Shown: positions 30,262 through 39,064 of the stretch, piece after piece
Numbering within the stretch: the first letter of the stretch is position 1
Layout of the letters: each line of letters starts with the position of its first letter
Assembly: GCF_001854885.1 (NCBI RefSeq)
Contig: NZ_MDDV01000004.1
Span: 172,064-236,063, forward strand
Direction of reading: 5' to 3'
From: Ensifer sp. LCM 4579
GTDB taxonomy: Bacteria > Pseudomonadota > Alphaproteobacteria > Rhizobiales > Rhizobiaceae
Length of the DNA stretch: 64,000 nt
Program-made: the position numbers and the translations under genes
The notes under the pieces: model-generated
Told to the model about the DNA's origin: nothing
What the model saw: only the letters and a program-made list of their open reading frames with translations
The model's database searches: none

Positions 30262-31875
30262 ATGAGCGATGCTGGAATCCCGGCCCCTGAAGGCCCTTCG
30301 GCGCTGATCGAGACCGACTACGAAATCGGTCAGGACAATATAACTGCGCAAATCGGGCCCTTCGGCCTCGACATTCACAACCCCGTCTTCCTGATATCCG
30401 GCCTGACGGCCGTGGCCTTCGTGCTGCTGACGCTCGCCTTTCAGGAACAGGCGGGCCCAATCTTCAACAGCATGCGTGAATGGCTGACGTCGACCTTCGA
30501 TTGGTTCTTCCTTCTCTCGGCCAATATCTTCGTCCTGCTCTGCCTCTTCCTGATTGTCTCGCCCTACGGCAAGGTGCGGATCGGCGGAAAGGAGGCCACG
30601 CCCGACTATTCCTATTCCGGCTGGTTCGCGATGCTGTTCGCCGCCGGTATGGGTATCGGATTGATGTTCTACGGCGTTTCCGAGCCGATCTCGCATTTCT
30701 CCTCGTCGGTGGCGGAGGATGCCGGCACGGCGGACAGTTGGGCGCCGCTCGGCGGCGCCGCCGGCGATGTTGTGACCGCCCGGCATCTCGGCATGGCCGC
30801 GACCATTTTCCATTGGAGCCTGCATCCCTGGGCCATCTACGCCGTGGTGGCGCTTGCACTTGCTCTTTTCGCCTATAACAAAGGCCTGCCGCTGACCATT
30901 CGTTCGATCTTCTATCCGATCTTCGGCGAACGCACATGGGGTTGGCCGGGCCACGTCATCGATGTGGTCGCCGTCTTCGCGACGCTGTTCGGTCTTGCCA
31001 CCTCGCTGGGTTTCGGCGCCGAACAGGCCAATGCCGGGCTCAACCATCTTTTCGGCCTGCCGGTCAACGACGTCTCGAAAGTGCTTCTGATCGTCGGGAT
31101 CACCGCCATCGCGCTCGGATCCGTCGTGGCGGGTCTCGATGCCGGGGTGAAGCGCCTGTCGGAAATCAACATGATTCTGGCCGCATTGCTCCTGTTCTTC
31201 GTGCTTGTCGTCGGGCCGACCTGGGCGATCCTTACAGGCTTCTTCACCAACCTCTATGAATATGCGCGCTACCTGCCGGAACTGTCGAACCCGTTCGGAC
31301 GCACCGACGACAACTTCCGTGACGGCTGGACGTCCTTCTACTGGGCCTGGTGGATCTCCTGGTCGCCGTTTGTCGGGATGTTCATCGCCCGCATTTCCCG
31401 CGGGCGCACCGTGCGTGAATTCCTTACCTGCGTCCTCATCATCCCGTCCCTCGTTTCGGTCTTCTGGATGACGGCCTTCGGTGGCACCGCAATCAGCCAG
31501 ATTGTCGATAACGGCTATCAGGTCATTGTCGATGCACCGCTGGAACTGAAACTGTTTTCGATGCTGGAGGCGATGCCATTGCAGGCGATCACGTCCTTCA
31601 TCGGGATCGTTCTTGTAATTGTCTTTTTCGTGACCTCATCGGACTCCGGCTCGCTGGTGATCGATACGATTACGGCCGGTGGAAAAGTGGATGCACCGAC
31701 GCCGCAGCGTGTCTTCTGGGCAACCTTCGAGGGCTTGGTCGCGATCGCGCTTCTTCTCGGCGGCGGCCTGGGCGCATTGCAGGCGATGGCGGTTTCGACC
31801 GGCTTCCCCTTCACTATCGTCCTGTTGCTCGCCAGCTTTGCCATCATCAAGGGATTGGCGAGCGAACCGCGCTAA
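30262..31875 (+). CDS. BCCT-family choline/glycine betaine transporter
   Basis: This 537-residue secondary carrier of the BCCT family imports quaternary ammonium compounds with Na+ or H+. The family core is visible: GWFAMLFAAGMGIGLMFYG with the glycine-rich substrate loop in TM3, FHWSLHPWAIYAVV, and the tryptophan-box FYWAWWISWSPFVGMFIARI in TM8. Twelve hydrophobic segments are expected. It lacks the long cytoplasmic C-terminal extension of osmosensing members such as BetS, so uptake for catabolism is more likely than stress response. GATase1-AraC regulators and choXWV nearby support a choline/betaine substrate. Confidence 0.88.
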   Translation: MSDAGIPAPEGPSALIETDYEIGQDNITAQIGPFGLDIHNPVFLISGLTAVAFVLLTLAFQEQAGPIFNSMREWLTSTFDWFFLLSANIFVLLCLFLIVSPYGKVRIGGKEATPDYSYSGWFAMLFAAGMGIGLMFYGVSEPISHFSSSVAEDAGTADSWAPLGGAAGDVVTARHLGMAATIFHWSLHPWAIYAVVALALALFAYNKGLPLTIRSIFYPIFGERTWGWPGHVIDVVAVFATLFGLATSLGFGAEQANAGLNHLFGLPVNDVSKVLLIVGITAIALGSVVAGLDAGVKRLSEINMILAALLLFFVLVVGPTWAILTGFFTNLYEYARYLPELSNPFGRTDDNFRDGWTSFYWAWWISWSPFVGMFIARISRGRTVREFLTCVLIIPSLVSVFWMTAFGGTAISQIVDNGYQVIVDAPLELKLFSMLEAMPLQAITSFIGIVLVIVFFVTSSDSGSLVIDTITAGGKVDAPTPQRVFWATFEGLVAIALLLGGGLGALQAMAVSTGFPFTIVLLLASFAIIKGLASEPR

Positions 31876-31924
31876 GCAGTCGGAACCTGCTTGTCGGAAA
31901 GCACGCACGACGCTGAAGACTACT

Positions 31925-31953
31925 CAACGCCCCGCCGGATACGCGGGGCGTTG
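31925..31953 (+). terminator. Candidate terminator after the BCCT gene
   Basis: CAACGCCCCGC, a 7-base loop and GCGGGGCGTTG form a perfect 11-bp stem 49 bp after the stop. There is no clear T run, so termination may be weak. Confidence 0.5.
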
Positions 31954-32107
31954 ACGCCGTCGGCCCGGGCTTCGAAGCAACGGTAATCCGCCTGCTGCAG
32001 CATTGCGCTCTCCACACGTCCTTGGGCTCCGAGAACGTGCCGCAGACGAAACGGTGCGCAGAATGGACCGGCACAGCACGATGCGAGCTATCGAGAGGCA
32101 AAACATT

Positions 32108-32139
32108 AGCGCCGCCCGTCTTTTCAGACGGGCGGCGCT
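32108..32139. repeat. Palindromic module of the rhizobial intergenic element (terminator-like)
   Basis: AGCGCCGCCCGTCT-TTTC-AGACGGGCGGCGCT is a perfect 14-bp inverted repeat followed by GTAA. It is the left module of the mosaic element alone, without the AAGGTCGCTGTAGCAC and hairpin parts. It sits between the 3' ends of the convergent BCCT and AraC genes and may end both transcripts. Confidence 0.75.
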
Positions 32140-32186
32140 GTAAGCCATATGGCCTTCGGATCGTATGGCTGCCGTAGAAGCACTCG

Positions 32187-33221
32187 TTATGCGGCCGAGG
32201 CGAATTCGCGCAACCGCCGCGCCGGAGTCCTTTTACTGTGGCTGTTGCGATTTCTCGTGTCCTGCGGCGAACAGCCATAGGTTTCACGATAGCACTTCGA
32301 GAAGTGGGAAGCCGAGACGAAGCCGCAGGCGATGGCGACTTCCACGACCGGCATGGAGGTTTGTATCAGCAGGTGTTGGGCGCGTTCGAGACGAAGCTTC
32401 AGATAGTAGCGCGCCGGTGAGCAGCGCAGTTCGTTGCGGAAGATCCGTTCGATCTGCCGGCGCGAGAGCCCCACGGATGCGGTGAGTTCGTCGATCTGCA
32501 TCGGATCGGCGAGACTCTGCTCCATTTTCTCGACCAGCATCATCACGGTTCGATCCTGCGCCCCGACCCGTTGCGCGAAAGGCATGCGCTGCCGCTCACC
32601 AGGCCCACGCACGCGGTCCACCAGCGCGAGTTCGCATATGCTGCCGATGACCTCTTCGCCGACGTCGCGCTGAATGATGTGGAGCATCATGTCGAAGGAG
32701 GCGGCGCCGCCGGCGCAGGTGAAGATGCTGCCGTCGACTTCATAAATCCCGGTATTGACCTCGACGCCGCGAAACTCCTCGACGAAGCCGGGAATGTTCT
32801 CCCAGTGGAGCGCGCATTTCTTCTCGTTCAACAGCCCCGCTTTCGCGAGGATATGAGCACCGGTGCAAAGGCTTCCGATCGCCACGCCCCGATGCCGACA
32901 TTCGCGCAGCCATGCCTCGGCCGCCCGATCGCCGTGGCGATGCACGTTCTTGCCGCCGCAAACGATCGCCAGGGCGGGCCGCTGGTGGGTAACGAGGTGC
33001 TGGCGTTCTTCCGCAATGGAGTTGTCGGGATCCAGGGTGAGGCCGCAGCTCGCGCGGATCTTCCCGCCGTCGCCCGTGGCCACACGCCAGCCATAGGCCT
33101 CGTAACCCAGGGCGGCGTTGGCCATCCGTAGGGCCTCGATCGCCGAGGAGAATGCCATCATCGTGAATTCCGGCACCAGATAAAATACTACCAGACGCGG
33201 CTCAGCACTCACCAGTCTCAT
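32187..33221 (-). CDS. GATase1-AraC (GlxA/GbdR-type) transcriptional regulator A
   Basis: This 344-residue regulator has an N-terminal DJ-1/PfpI (class I amidotransferase-like) ligand domain and a C-terminal AraC domain. The first part shows VFYLVPEFTMMAFSSAIEALR, GSLCTGAHILAKAGLL (nucleophile-elbow region with Cys) and FTCAGGAASFDMMLHII. The DNA-binding part is ELTASVGLSRRQIERIFR and AIACGFVSASHFSKCYRE. Members such as GbdR and CdhR control betaine and carnitine catabolism. The ATG at 33221 follows GAGGAGGTC. It is divergent from the second regulator and flanked by choline-type transporters. Confidence 0.87.
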   Translation of the reverse strand: MRLVSAEPRLVVFYLVPEFTMMAFSSAIEALRMANAALGYEAYGWRVATGDGGKIRASCGLTLDPDNSIAEERQHLVTHQRPALAIVCGGKNVHRHGDRAAEAWLRECRHRGVAIGSLCTGAHILAKAGLLNEKKCALHWENIPGFVEEFRGVEVNTGIYEVDGSIFTCAGGAASFDMMLHIIQRDVGEEVIGSICELALVDRVRGPGERQRMPFAQRVGAQDRTVMMLVEKMEQSLADPMQIDELTASVGLSRRQIERIFRNELRCSPARYYLKLRLERAQHLLIQTSMPVVEVAIACGFVSASHFSKCYRETYGCSPQDTRNRNSHSKRTPARRLREFASAA

Positions 33222-33336
33222 GGAAGACCTCCTCTGATCCTCGGCGGACCGGCGCGCGCACTTTCGCTGCCTACCGTCCGCTCCTCCCAAATGATCGACA
33301 GATATTGACCTGTCCTGAAAATCTGAAAAGAATGAT

Positions 33337-33343
33337 TGCGACA
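33337..33343. promoter_or_regulatory. TGCGACA half-site in the divergent regulator spacer
   Basis: TGCGACA occurs 27 bp before the start of regulator B, within TTGCGACATATCGAC. The same seven bases form each arm of the perfect palindrome at 29486-29507. A shared operator is an inference. Confidence 0.3.
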
Positions 33344-33370
33344 TATCGACGGTAAAAACGAGACATACCG

Positions 33371-34417
33371 ATGCCTGCAAACAAGGTCTTCCCCGTTGGG
33401 CAGCGCCGCGACCAATCCCTGCGCCTGTCCGTAGGCTTCGTGCTGCTGCGCCGGTTCACGCTTTGCGCATTCGCCAACTTCGTGGACGTGTTGCGTCTTG
33501 CCGCCGACGAAGGTGACCGCAGCCGGCCGATCCAATGCCGATGGAGCGTCATCGCTGCCGATATGAGGCCGGTAAGTGCGAGTTGCGGGGTATCGATCCA
33601 ACCCCAGGAAACGTTCGGCAATCCGAAGCGGTTCGATTACATCGTCGTGGTCGGCGGCCTTCTCGACGAGATCGATCGCAGCGACGACAGGATGGATGGA
33701 TTTTTGCGCGAGGCCGCCGCGGCCGGGGTCCCGCTGGTCGGCCTTTGTACCGGCACATTCATCCTCCACCGCGCCGGACTGATGGACGGTTATCGCTGCT
33801 GCGTCAGCTGGTTCCACCACCAGGACTTCCTGGCGCAGTTCGAGCGGATGAAGCCGGTATCGGACCAGATATTCGTGGTCGATCGCGATCGCCTCACCTG
33901 TTCGGGCGGCACCAGCACGGCGCACCTCGCAGCGTTTCTCGTGGACAGACACATTGGAAAGGCGCAGGCGACGAAGAGCCTGAACATCATGATGATCAGC
34001 GGCGCGGAGGAAGGTGGAGCCCCGCAGCCGGGACTCACGCTTGATTTCCGAACCAAGGACCTCGTCGTCAGGAAAGCGCTTCTGCTGATGCAGCAAAACC
34101 TGGATACGCCACTCTCCGTTGCGGAGATCGCCAGGCATCTCAATATCGGCAAGCGCAAGCTTGAACGGCATTTCCGCGATGCGCTCGCAATCTCGCCCTT
34201 GTCGGCCTTTATCGAGATGCGGCTCTCGCACGCCCGCCACATGCTCGAGAACACTGACAAGTCCATCGCCTCGATTGCCGCGGAGAGCGGTTTTTGCGAT
34301 TCCTCACATCTCAGCCGGCTGTTCCGGCGCCGTTTCGACGGCACCCCGCAACAATTCCGCGCGTCTGTGGACCGGTCGAAAGAACCGTCCGACCACACGA
34401 TGGCCTCTGTGTCGTGA
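33371..34417 (+). CDS. GATase1-AraC (GlxA/GbdR-type) transcriptional regulator B
   Basis: This 348-residue paralogue of the divergent regulator has the same layout. The PfpI-like domain includes DYIVVVGGLLDEIDR, LVGLCTGTFILHRAGLMDG (Cys in the elbow) and LTCSGGTSTAHLAAFLVD. The C-terminal AraC domain includes VAEIARHLNIGKRKLERHFRD and IAAESGFCDSSHLSRLFRR. The two regulators are clearly diverged, so they probably sense different ligands rather than being a recent duplicate pair. The ribosome binding site before 33371 is weak (GAGA). Confidence 0.85.
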   Translation: MPANKVFPVGQRRDQSLRLSVGFVLLRRFTLCAFANFVDVLRLAADEGDRSRPIQCRWSVIAADMRPVSASCGVSIQPQETFGNPKRFDYIVVVGGLLDEIDRSDDRMDGFLREAAAAGVPLVGLCTGTFILHRAGLMDGYRCCVSWFHHQDFLAQFERMKPVSDQIFVVDRDRLTCSGGTSTAHLAAFLVDRHIGKAQATKSLNIMMISGAEEGGAPQPGLTLDFRTKDLVVRKALLLMQQNLDTPLSVAEIARHLNIGKRKLERHFRDALAISPLSAFIEMRLSHARHMLENTDKSIASIAAESGFCDSSHLSRLFRRRFDGTPQQFRASVDRSKEPSDHTMASVS

Positions 34418-34728
34418 GGCGGCGCATCCGCGCCCGCCCATGTAGCGCGGCAAAGACGCGTCCAATGGACTAGGCCAACCGGCTGACCTATCGGCACGAT
34501 GTATCGGCCGACAGGCCGAATGGATCAAAGGGATGAATGACGTCTATATCAGCGGCACAGCGTCGGCGAAAAAAACGAATGAGATCCTGTCCGACCTGCG
34601 ATGCCGCACTCGTTGTCGGCGCAACCCCAACCAGCGAAGGATCGACTGACTGAAAGCCTTCTCCGCATGTCCCACGCGGGCGCCGTGGCCGATGACGAGA
34701 AGGTGGCAGCGACGTCGGAGGGCAAGCG
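34418..34728. other. Intergenic region, no gene recognised
   Basis: These 311 bp contain short inverted runs such as CGGCCGACAGGCCG near 34506 but no convincing coding frame, RNA gene or known repeat. Confidence 0.4.
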
Positions 34729-35085
34729 ATGAGCCTGATGGAATGGATATTTGGTAAGCTGGAGACTTCCAGGAACGTGGCGGTCCTGCAGGCCAGGCCG
34801 GTTCTCGCCGGGACCACGATCAAGATCGCTCCGCGGGTGGCCGCAGTGGAACCGAATGAGGCAGAGCCGCAAGCCAAGGAGGACTCGGACCGTTACCTGC
34901 TGGGGCGGACGCTGATCGACACCCTCGTTCCCCACGCGAGGAATCCGGCCCCCTTCTCCACCCACGAGTTGCGGTACTTCACGGACCAGTGGATTGCCGC
35001 CATGTCGGATGATGACCGGAGAACCATGTCCGAAATCCTCGTGCGCAACAGGGGCAAGCGCGATTTCAACAGGCGGCATGGATGA
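34729..35085 (+). CDS. Conserved-looking hypothetical protein
   Basis: This 118-residue soluble protein has no recognised domain. It starts MSLMEWIFGKLETSRNVAVL, has an acidic middle (EPNEAEPQAKEDSDRYL), and ends in a basic tail (RNRGKRDFNRRHG). The ATG follows GAGGGCAAGCG. Codon use resembles that of its neighbours, which favours a real gene. It lies between regulator B and the convergent choV gene. Function unknown. Confidence 0.5.
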   Translation: MSLMEWIFGKLETSRNVAVLQARPVLAGTTIKIAPRVAAVEPNEAEPQAKEDSDRYLLGRTLIDTLVPHARNPAPFSTHELRYFTDQWIAAMSDDDRRTMSEILVRNRGKRDFNRRHG

Positions 35086-35212
35086 TCGGAACCATTACTG
35101 CGCCTGTAGTCCTGTCAGATTCCCGACCGCACGGGCCAAACACACGGGAGCGCTGTTGGCGCCCGCTCTAACCGGATGGCAATCCGGATCGATCGGGCGC
35201 CGGATCGCCGCA

Positions 35213-36292
35213 TTACATGACCTCTGCCAAGGAGGCGCCGGTTTGTTTCGTGTCGCGATCGGCGCTCACCAATGCGCCGGCGAGAAGGCGCAAGTTCAAG
35301 ATTCCGACCGGCTTGCCTTCGGCGTCCACCACGGCAACATCGCCGTCCGGGCCATGCGCGATCATGCGCATGGCGTCCTCGATGGTCGTGCCCACCTCGA
35401 TCGGCGTCCCGACCGGCAAACAACCGGGACGCATCGGCACCATGACCGCCTCGACATGTACGACGCGGCCGCGATTCACTTCCTTGACGAAGTTCGCGAC
35501 GTAATCGTCGGCCGGGCGCAGCACGATGTCCTGGCTGGTGCCCTGCTGGATGACTTCGCCATCGCGCAGGATGGCAATCTGGTCGCCGAGCCTCAGCGCC
35601 TCGTCGAGATCGTGGGTGATGAAGACGACCGTCTTCCTGATCTCCTTCTGCAAGTCCAGAAGCACCGTCTGCATGTCCATGCGGATCAGCGGATCCAGCG
35701 CCGAATAGGCTTCGTCCATCAAGAGCACCGGCGCATCGTTGGAAAGCGCGCGCGCAAGTCCGACGCGCTGCTGCATGCCGCCCGAAAGCTGGTTCGGATA
35801 CTTGCTCTCGAAGCCCTTGAGCCCGACGCGCTCGATCCACCGCATGGCGGTGTCGACGGCCTTCGCCCGCTCCATCCCCTGCACCTCGAGCCCGTAGAGG
35901 GTGTTGTCGAGGACGTTGCGATGCGGAAGAAGCGCAAACTTCTGGAACACCATGGCCGTCTGGTGTCTGCGGAAGGTCCGCAACTCCTGCTCGTTCATCT
36001 TGACGACATCGACGCCGTCGACCAGCACCTCGCCGGCGGTCGGGTCGATCAGCCGGTTGATGTGGCGGATCAGCGTCGACTTGCCCGAGCCCGAAAGCCC
36101 CATGATCACCTGTATGCTGCCGGAGGGCATCTCGATATTGATGTCCCGCAAGCCGAGCACATGCCCATACCGCTCGTTGAGCTCGGCCTTCGTCAGGCCG
36201 TTCTTGACCGCGTCGACATGCGCCTGCGCGTTCGGCCCGAAGATCTTGTAGAGATGGCGGATCTTGATGCCGCCGAAGTGATGATCAGCCAT
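35213..36292 (-). CDS. choV: Choline ABC transporter, ATP-binding protein
   Basis: This 359-residue ATPase belongs to the ProV/OpuA group. It has Walker A GLSGSGKSTLIRH near residue 67, the signature LSGGMQQRVGLARALS, Walker B PVLLMDEAYSALDP, and a C-terminal CBS-type regulatory region (GTTIEDAMRMIAHGPDGDVAVVDAEG). The N-terminal IRHLYKIFG pattern is typical of ProV-like proteins. It overlaps choW by 8 bp and completes the choXWV operon, known in Sinorhizobium for high-affinity choline uptake. The ATG at 36292 is set by that overlap. Confidence 0.93.
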   Translation of the reverse strand: MADHHFGGIKIRHLYKIFGPNAQAHVDAVKNGLTKAELNERYGHVLGLRDINIEMPSGSIQVIMGLSGSGKSTLIRHINRLIDPTAGEVLVDGVDVVKMNEQELRTFRRHQTAMVFQKFALLPHRNVLDNTLYGLEVQGMERAKAVDTAMRWIERVGLKGFESKYPNQLSGGMQQRVGLARALSNDAPVLLMDEAYSALDPLIRMDMQTVLLDLQKEIRKTVVFITHDLDEALRLGDQIAILRDGEVIQQGTSQDIVLRPADDYVANFVKEVNRGRVVHVEAVMVPMRPGCLPVGTPIEVGTTIEDAMRMIAHGPDGDVAVVDAEGKPVGILNLRLLAGALVSADRDTKQTGASLAEVM

Positions 36293-37172
36293 GAACGATC
36301 TCCAGGTGCTTCTGCAGCCGCTTGCCATAGGCCTGGCTGACCCGGTCGAAGATGATGGCGATGCCGACGATGGCGAGGCCGTTGAACATGCCGAGCGTGA
36401 AATACTGGTTGGCAATGGCCTTGAGAACCGGCTGGCCCAGGCCCTGGACGCCGATCATCGAGGCGATGACGACCATGGCGAGCGCCATCATGATCGTCTG
36501 GTTGATCCCGGCCATGATCGTCGGCAGCGCCAGCGGCAGCTGAACGTTCTTCAGCTTCTGCCAACTCGACGAGCCGAAGGCGTCCGCCGCCTCGAGCACA
36601 TCCTTGTCGACCAGCCGAATACCAAGATCCGTCAGGCGGATCATCGGCGGGATCGCGTAGATGACGACGGCGATCAGCCCGGGCACCTTGCCGATCCCGA
36701 GCAGCATCACGACGGGAATGAGATAGACGAAGCTCGGCATCGTCTGCATGACGTCGAGGACCGGATTCACCAGCCTTTGCAGGCGATCGGACCGCGACAT
36801 CACGATGCCGATCGGAATGCCCACCGCGATCGACAGGATCGTGCAGACGAAGATCATCGAGACCGTCCGCATCGTGTCGTCCCACATGTCGAAATAGCCG
36901 ATGGCCAGCAGCGTCACGAGACAGCCCAGCACCACTTTAACGCTCCGGCTGGCACCCCACGCGATCGCGAGGATGATCAGCGTGATGATCGGCCACGGCG
37001 TCTGCGTCATGAAACGCTCCGCGACAATCAGAAAGTGCTGCAGAGGCGAGAAAAAGCCTTCGATGGCTTCGCCATAGCTACGCGTGAACGTTCGGAATCC
37101 CTCGTCGATAATCTTCTTCAGATTGCGTAGCGAGTCGTCGTCCATGTGCGGAAATACGTATAACCAATCCAT
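36285..37172 (-). CDS. choW: Choline ABC transporter, permease
   Basis: This 295-residue ProW-like permease has about six membrane segments in residues 65-285, starting with WPIITLIILAIAWGASRSVKVVLGC. The ATPase-contact region EAADAFGSSSWQKLKNVQLPLALP includes the conserved EAA loop. It lies between choX (104 bp upstream) and choV (8-bp overlap). Confidence 0.93.
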   Translation of the reverse strand: MDWLYVFPHMDDDSLRNLKKIIDEGFRTFTRSYGEAIEGFFSPLQHFLIVAERFMTQTPWPIITLIILAIAWGASRSVKVVLGCLVTLLAIGYFDMWDDTMRTVSMIFVCTILSIAVGIPIGIVMSRSDRLQRLVNPVLDVMQTMPSFVYLIPVVMLLGIGKVPGLIAVVIYAIPPMIRLTDLGIRLVDKDVLEAADAFGSSSWQKLKNVQLPLALPTIMAGINQTIMMALAMVVIASMIGVQGLGQPVLKAIANQYFTLGMFNGLAIVGIAIIFDRVSQAYGKRLQKHLEIVHG

Positions 37173-37276
37173 TCCGTTCCCCTTTTTGAAGAAGCCGGCT
37201 GAGCCTGTGCTTGTTTTGCTTGGGCGGGATGAACGCGGCGCACTTTTCGTGCGCCGCGCGGAACCTGCTTAGAGGC

Positions 37277-38278
37277 TCAAAGCGCCGCCTTGATCTTCTC
37301 GGCAGCTTCCGGGGAGACCCACTTCGACCAGATTTCGTCGTTCTCCTCGAGGAAGTGCTTCGCGCCTTCTTCGCCGGTCGCCTGGTTGTCGGTCATCCAG
37401 GCCATCAGCTTGTTGACCGTCTCGTTGCTCCAGGAACGCGTGTTCAGATAATCCATGACCTCGGGACCGACCTTTTCCGAGAAGGGCTTTGCCACGAGCG
37501 TGACGACGCGATCGATCGGCCAGGCATTCGCCTTCGGATCGGGGCAATCGGCCACCGTATTGCAGCGCTTCCATTCGTCCGGATCGTTCGGCACGCCCGC
37601 TTCGAGCTTGACCATTTCGTACTTGCCGAGCAGCGCGGTCGGCGACCAGTAGTATCCGACCCAACCCTGCTGCCGCTCATACGCCTTGGCGATCGAGCCG
37701 TCGAGACCGGCGGCAGAGCCCGTGTCGACCAGCGTGAAGCCTGCCTTCTCTGCTTCGTAGGCCTTGTAAAGCTGCGAAGTCACCACGGTGCCGCCCCAGC
37801 CCTGCGGTCCGTTGTAGATGGCGCCCTTGCTGGAATCTTCCGGGTCGGGGAAGAGTTCCGGATGCTTCAATACGTCACCCACGGTTTTGATGTCCGGGTG
37901 TGCGTCCGCGATGTATTTCGGCATCCACCAGCCCTGCACGCCGCCATCCGGCAGCGCCGTCGCTCCGGTGACCAACTTGCCTTCGTCCATGCCGCGCTTG
38001 ACGACATCCGGCAGCAGGTCGACCCAGGCTTCCGGCGCTATGTCCGGCTGGCCCTTTTCGACCATCGAGGTAATCGTCGGCACGGTATCGCCGATGGTGA
38101 TGTCGGCACTGCAACCGTAGCCTTCGTTCAGGATGATCTTGTCGATGTTCGAGAGGACCTCGGCGCTCTGCCAGTTCATGCTGGCGATGGTGACGCTGCC
38201 GCAGTCTGCGGCGTTCGACGCGGACACCCCGCCGAGCAGACCCAGCATAAGGCATGTGGACCCAAGTAGTTTTTTCAT
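37277..38278 (-). CDS. choX: Choline-binding periplasmic protein
   Basis: This 333-residue secreted protein has a classical signal peptide (MKKLLGSTCLMLGLLGGVSA with a SNAA cut site near residue 23). The mature part is an OpuAC-type type II binding fold rich in aromatic residues suited to hold a trimethylammonium group: ASMNWQSAE, PEAWVDLLP, VQGWWMPKY and WVGYYWSPT. GAGGGAACG precedes the ATG at 38278, and a frame extending to 38296 is less likely. It heads the choXWV operon. The promoter region contains TTGCGGCAATTATCGC, which loosely resembles the TGCGACA motif upstream of the BCCT genes. Confidence 0.93.
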   Translation of the reverse strand: MKKLLGSTCLMLGLLGGVSASNAADCGSVTIASMNWQSAEVLSNIDKIILNEGYGCSADITIGDTVPTITSMVEKGQPDIAPEAWVDLLPDVVKRGMDEGKLVTGATALPDGGVQGWWMPKYIADAHPDIKTVGDVLKHPELFPDPEDSSKGAIYNGPQGWGGTVVTSQLYKAYEAEKAGFTLVDTGSAAGLDGSIAKAYERQQGWVGYYWSPTALLGKYEMVKLEAGVPNDPDEWKRCNTVADCPDPKANAWPIDRVVTLVAKPFSEKVGPEVMDYLNTRSWSNETVNKLMAWMTDNQATGEEGAKHFLEENDEIWSKWVSPEAAEKIKAAL

Positions 38279-38726
38279 CAACGTTCCCTCTTGCATTGCG
38301 GCAATTATCGCGGAGTTGGGCTGCCGCGTTTAACCCACTCCTGCGGCAGCCACGGCTATGCCGCGCTTGCCGACTTCCTCCAGCGCCTTTGACAGCCGCT
38401 AAACACGCCTTCCGTGCTGTAGCGCTTGCCTGACAAGGGCGGTGAAACCGGTGATCGGATGTTTCGGGGGCGTAGAGGCGTGTTCGGTCGGGACCTTGCG
38501 TCGTCGTGCTTGCTTGGCGCCAGGAAGGCGCGTCGAGATATGCCCCGCGGCGCCAAATGCCCGCGCAAGGCTCGATACGCTCATTCGAAGATCACGCAAA
38601 TTGCATGCGGCACTGACCTGTTCGAGGCGGAGTGCATCTCTGTTCGCTGTTGACCTGTTCAGATCCTGCCTCCGACGCTGACCGAATTGAACCACGTTCA
38701 TCCGGCGTGCCCGTCCAACGTCCTTC
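38279..38726. other. Intergenic region upstream of choX, no gene recognised
   Basis: These 448 bp must hold the choX promoter. A 100-codon minus-strand frame (38399-38701) is open, but its composition is unconvincing and nothing in it is recognised. It could be a decayed gene. Confidence 0.35.
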
Positions 38727-38833
38727 TACAGCGCCGCGCGTCTTATCAGACGCACAAAGGTCGCTGTAGCACTTTGAAGTGCTGCCTGTCTTTGTCCTTC
38801 AATCGAGGTCGATTAAGGAGACATGCAGTAGGA
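38727..38833. repeat. Rhizobial mosaic intergenic palindromic element, full-length copy
   Basis: TACAGCGCCGCGCGTCT-TATC-AGACGCACAAAGG is the left module. GTCGCTGTAGCACTTTGAAG follows, then a hairpin with CCTTCAATCGA-GG-TCGATTAAGG and the closing GAGACATGCAGTAG. It matches the copy at 9041 almost base for base. Between it and cckA are 231 bp with no gene; ACGCGTC-ATTC-GACGCGT (39042-39059) just after the cckA stop may terminate cckA. Confidence 0.8.
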
Positions 38834-39064
38834 CGATGTCCTTCCCCTGACGGCAAGATAGGCTGTATCCAGAGCTGCGATTTGCCTATGCCCGGCGTTC
38901 CCGCGCGACATTGCGACCTGCCGCGCCGCGCGTCCCCATTGCTCACAAAGCATAATGAGCTGCGGTTCCTGCCGCCTTCGGCGATCTTGGCGAAAGGATT
39001 AGTCACCGACATCGAAAGGCGCGACTGCAAAGGCGGGCGCCACGCGTCATTCGACGCGTAACGG

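Noticed and set aside
31954..32107. Possible gene fragment between the BCCT terminator and the palindrome
   Set aside because: Short frames are open on both strands, but no family was recognised and no start is present.
38399..38701. A 100-codon minus-strand gene upstream of choX
   Set aside because: No ribosome binding site, no recognised motif and no coding bias. It is left as an intergenic note.
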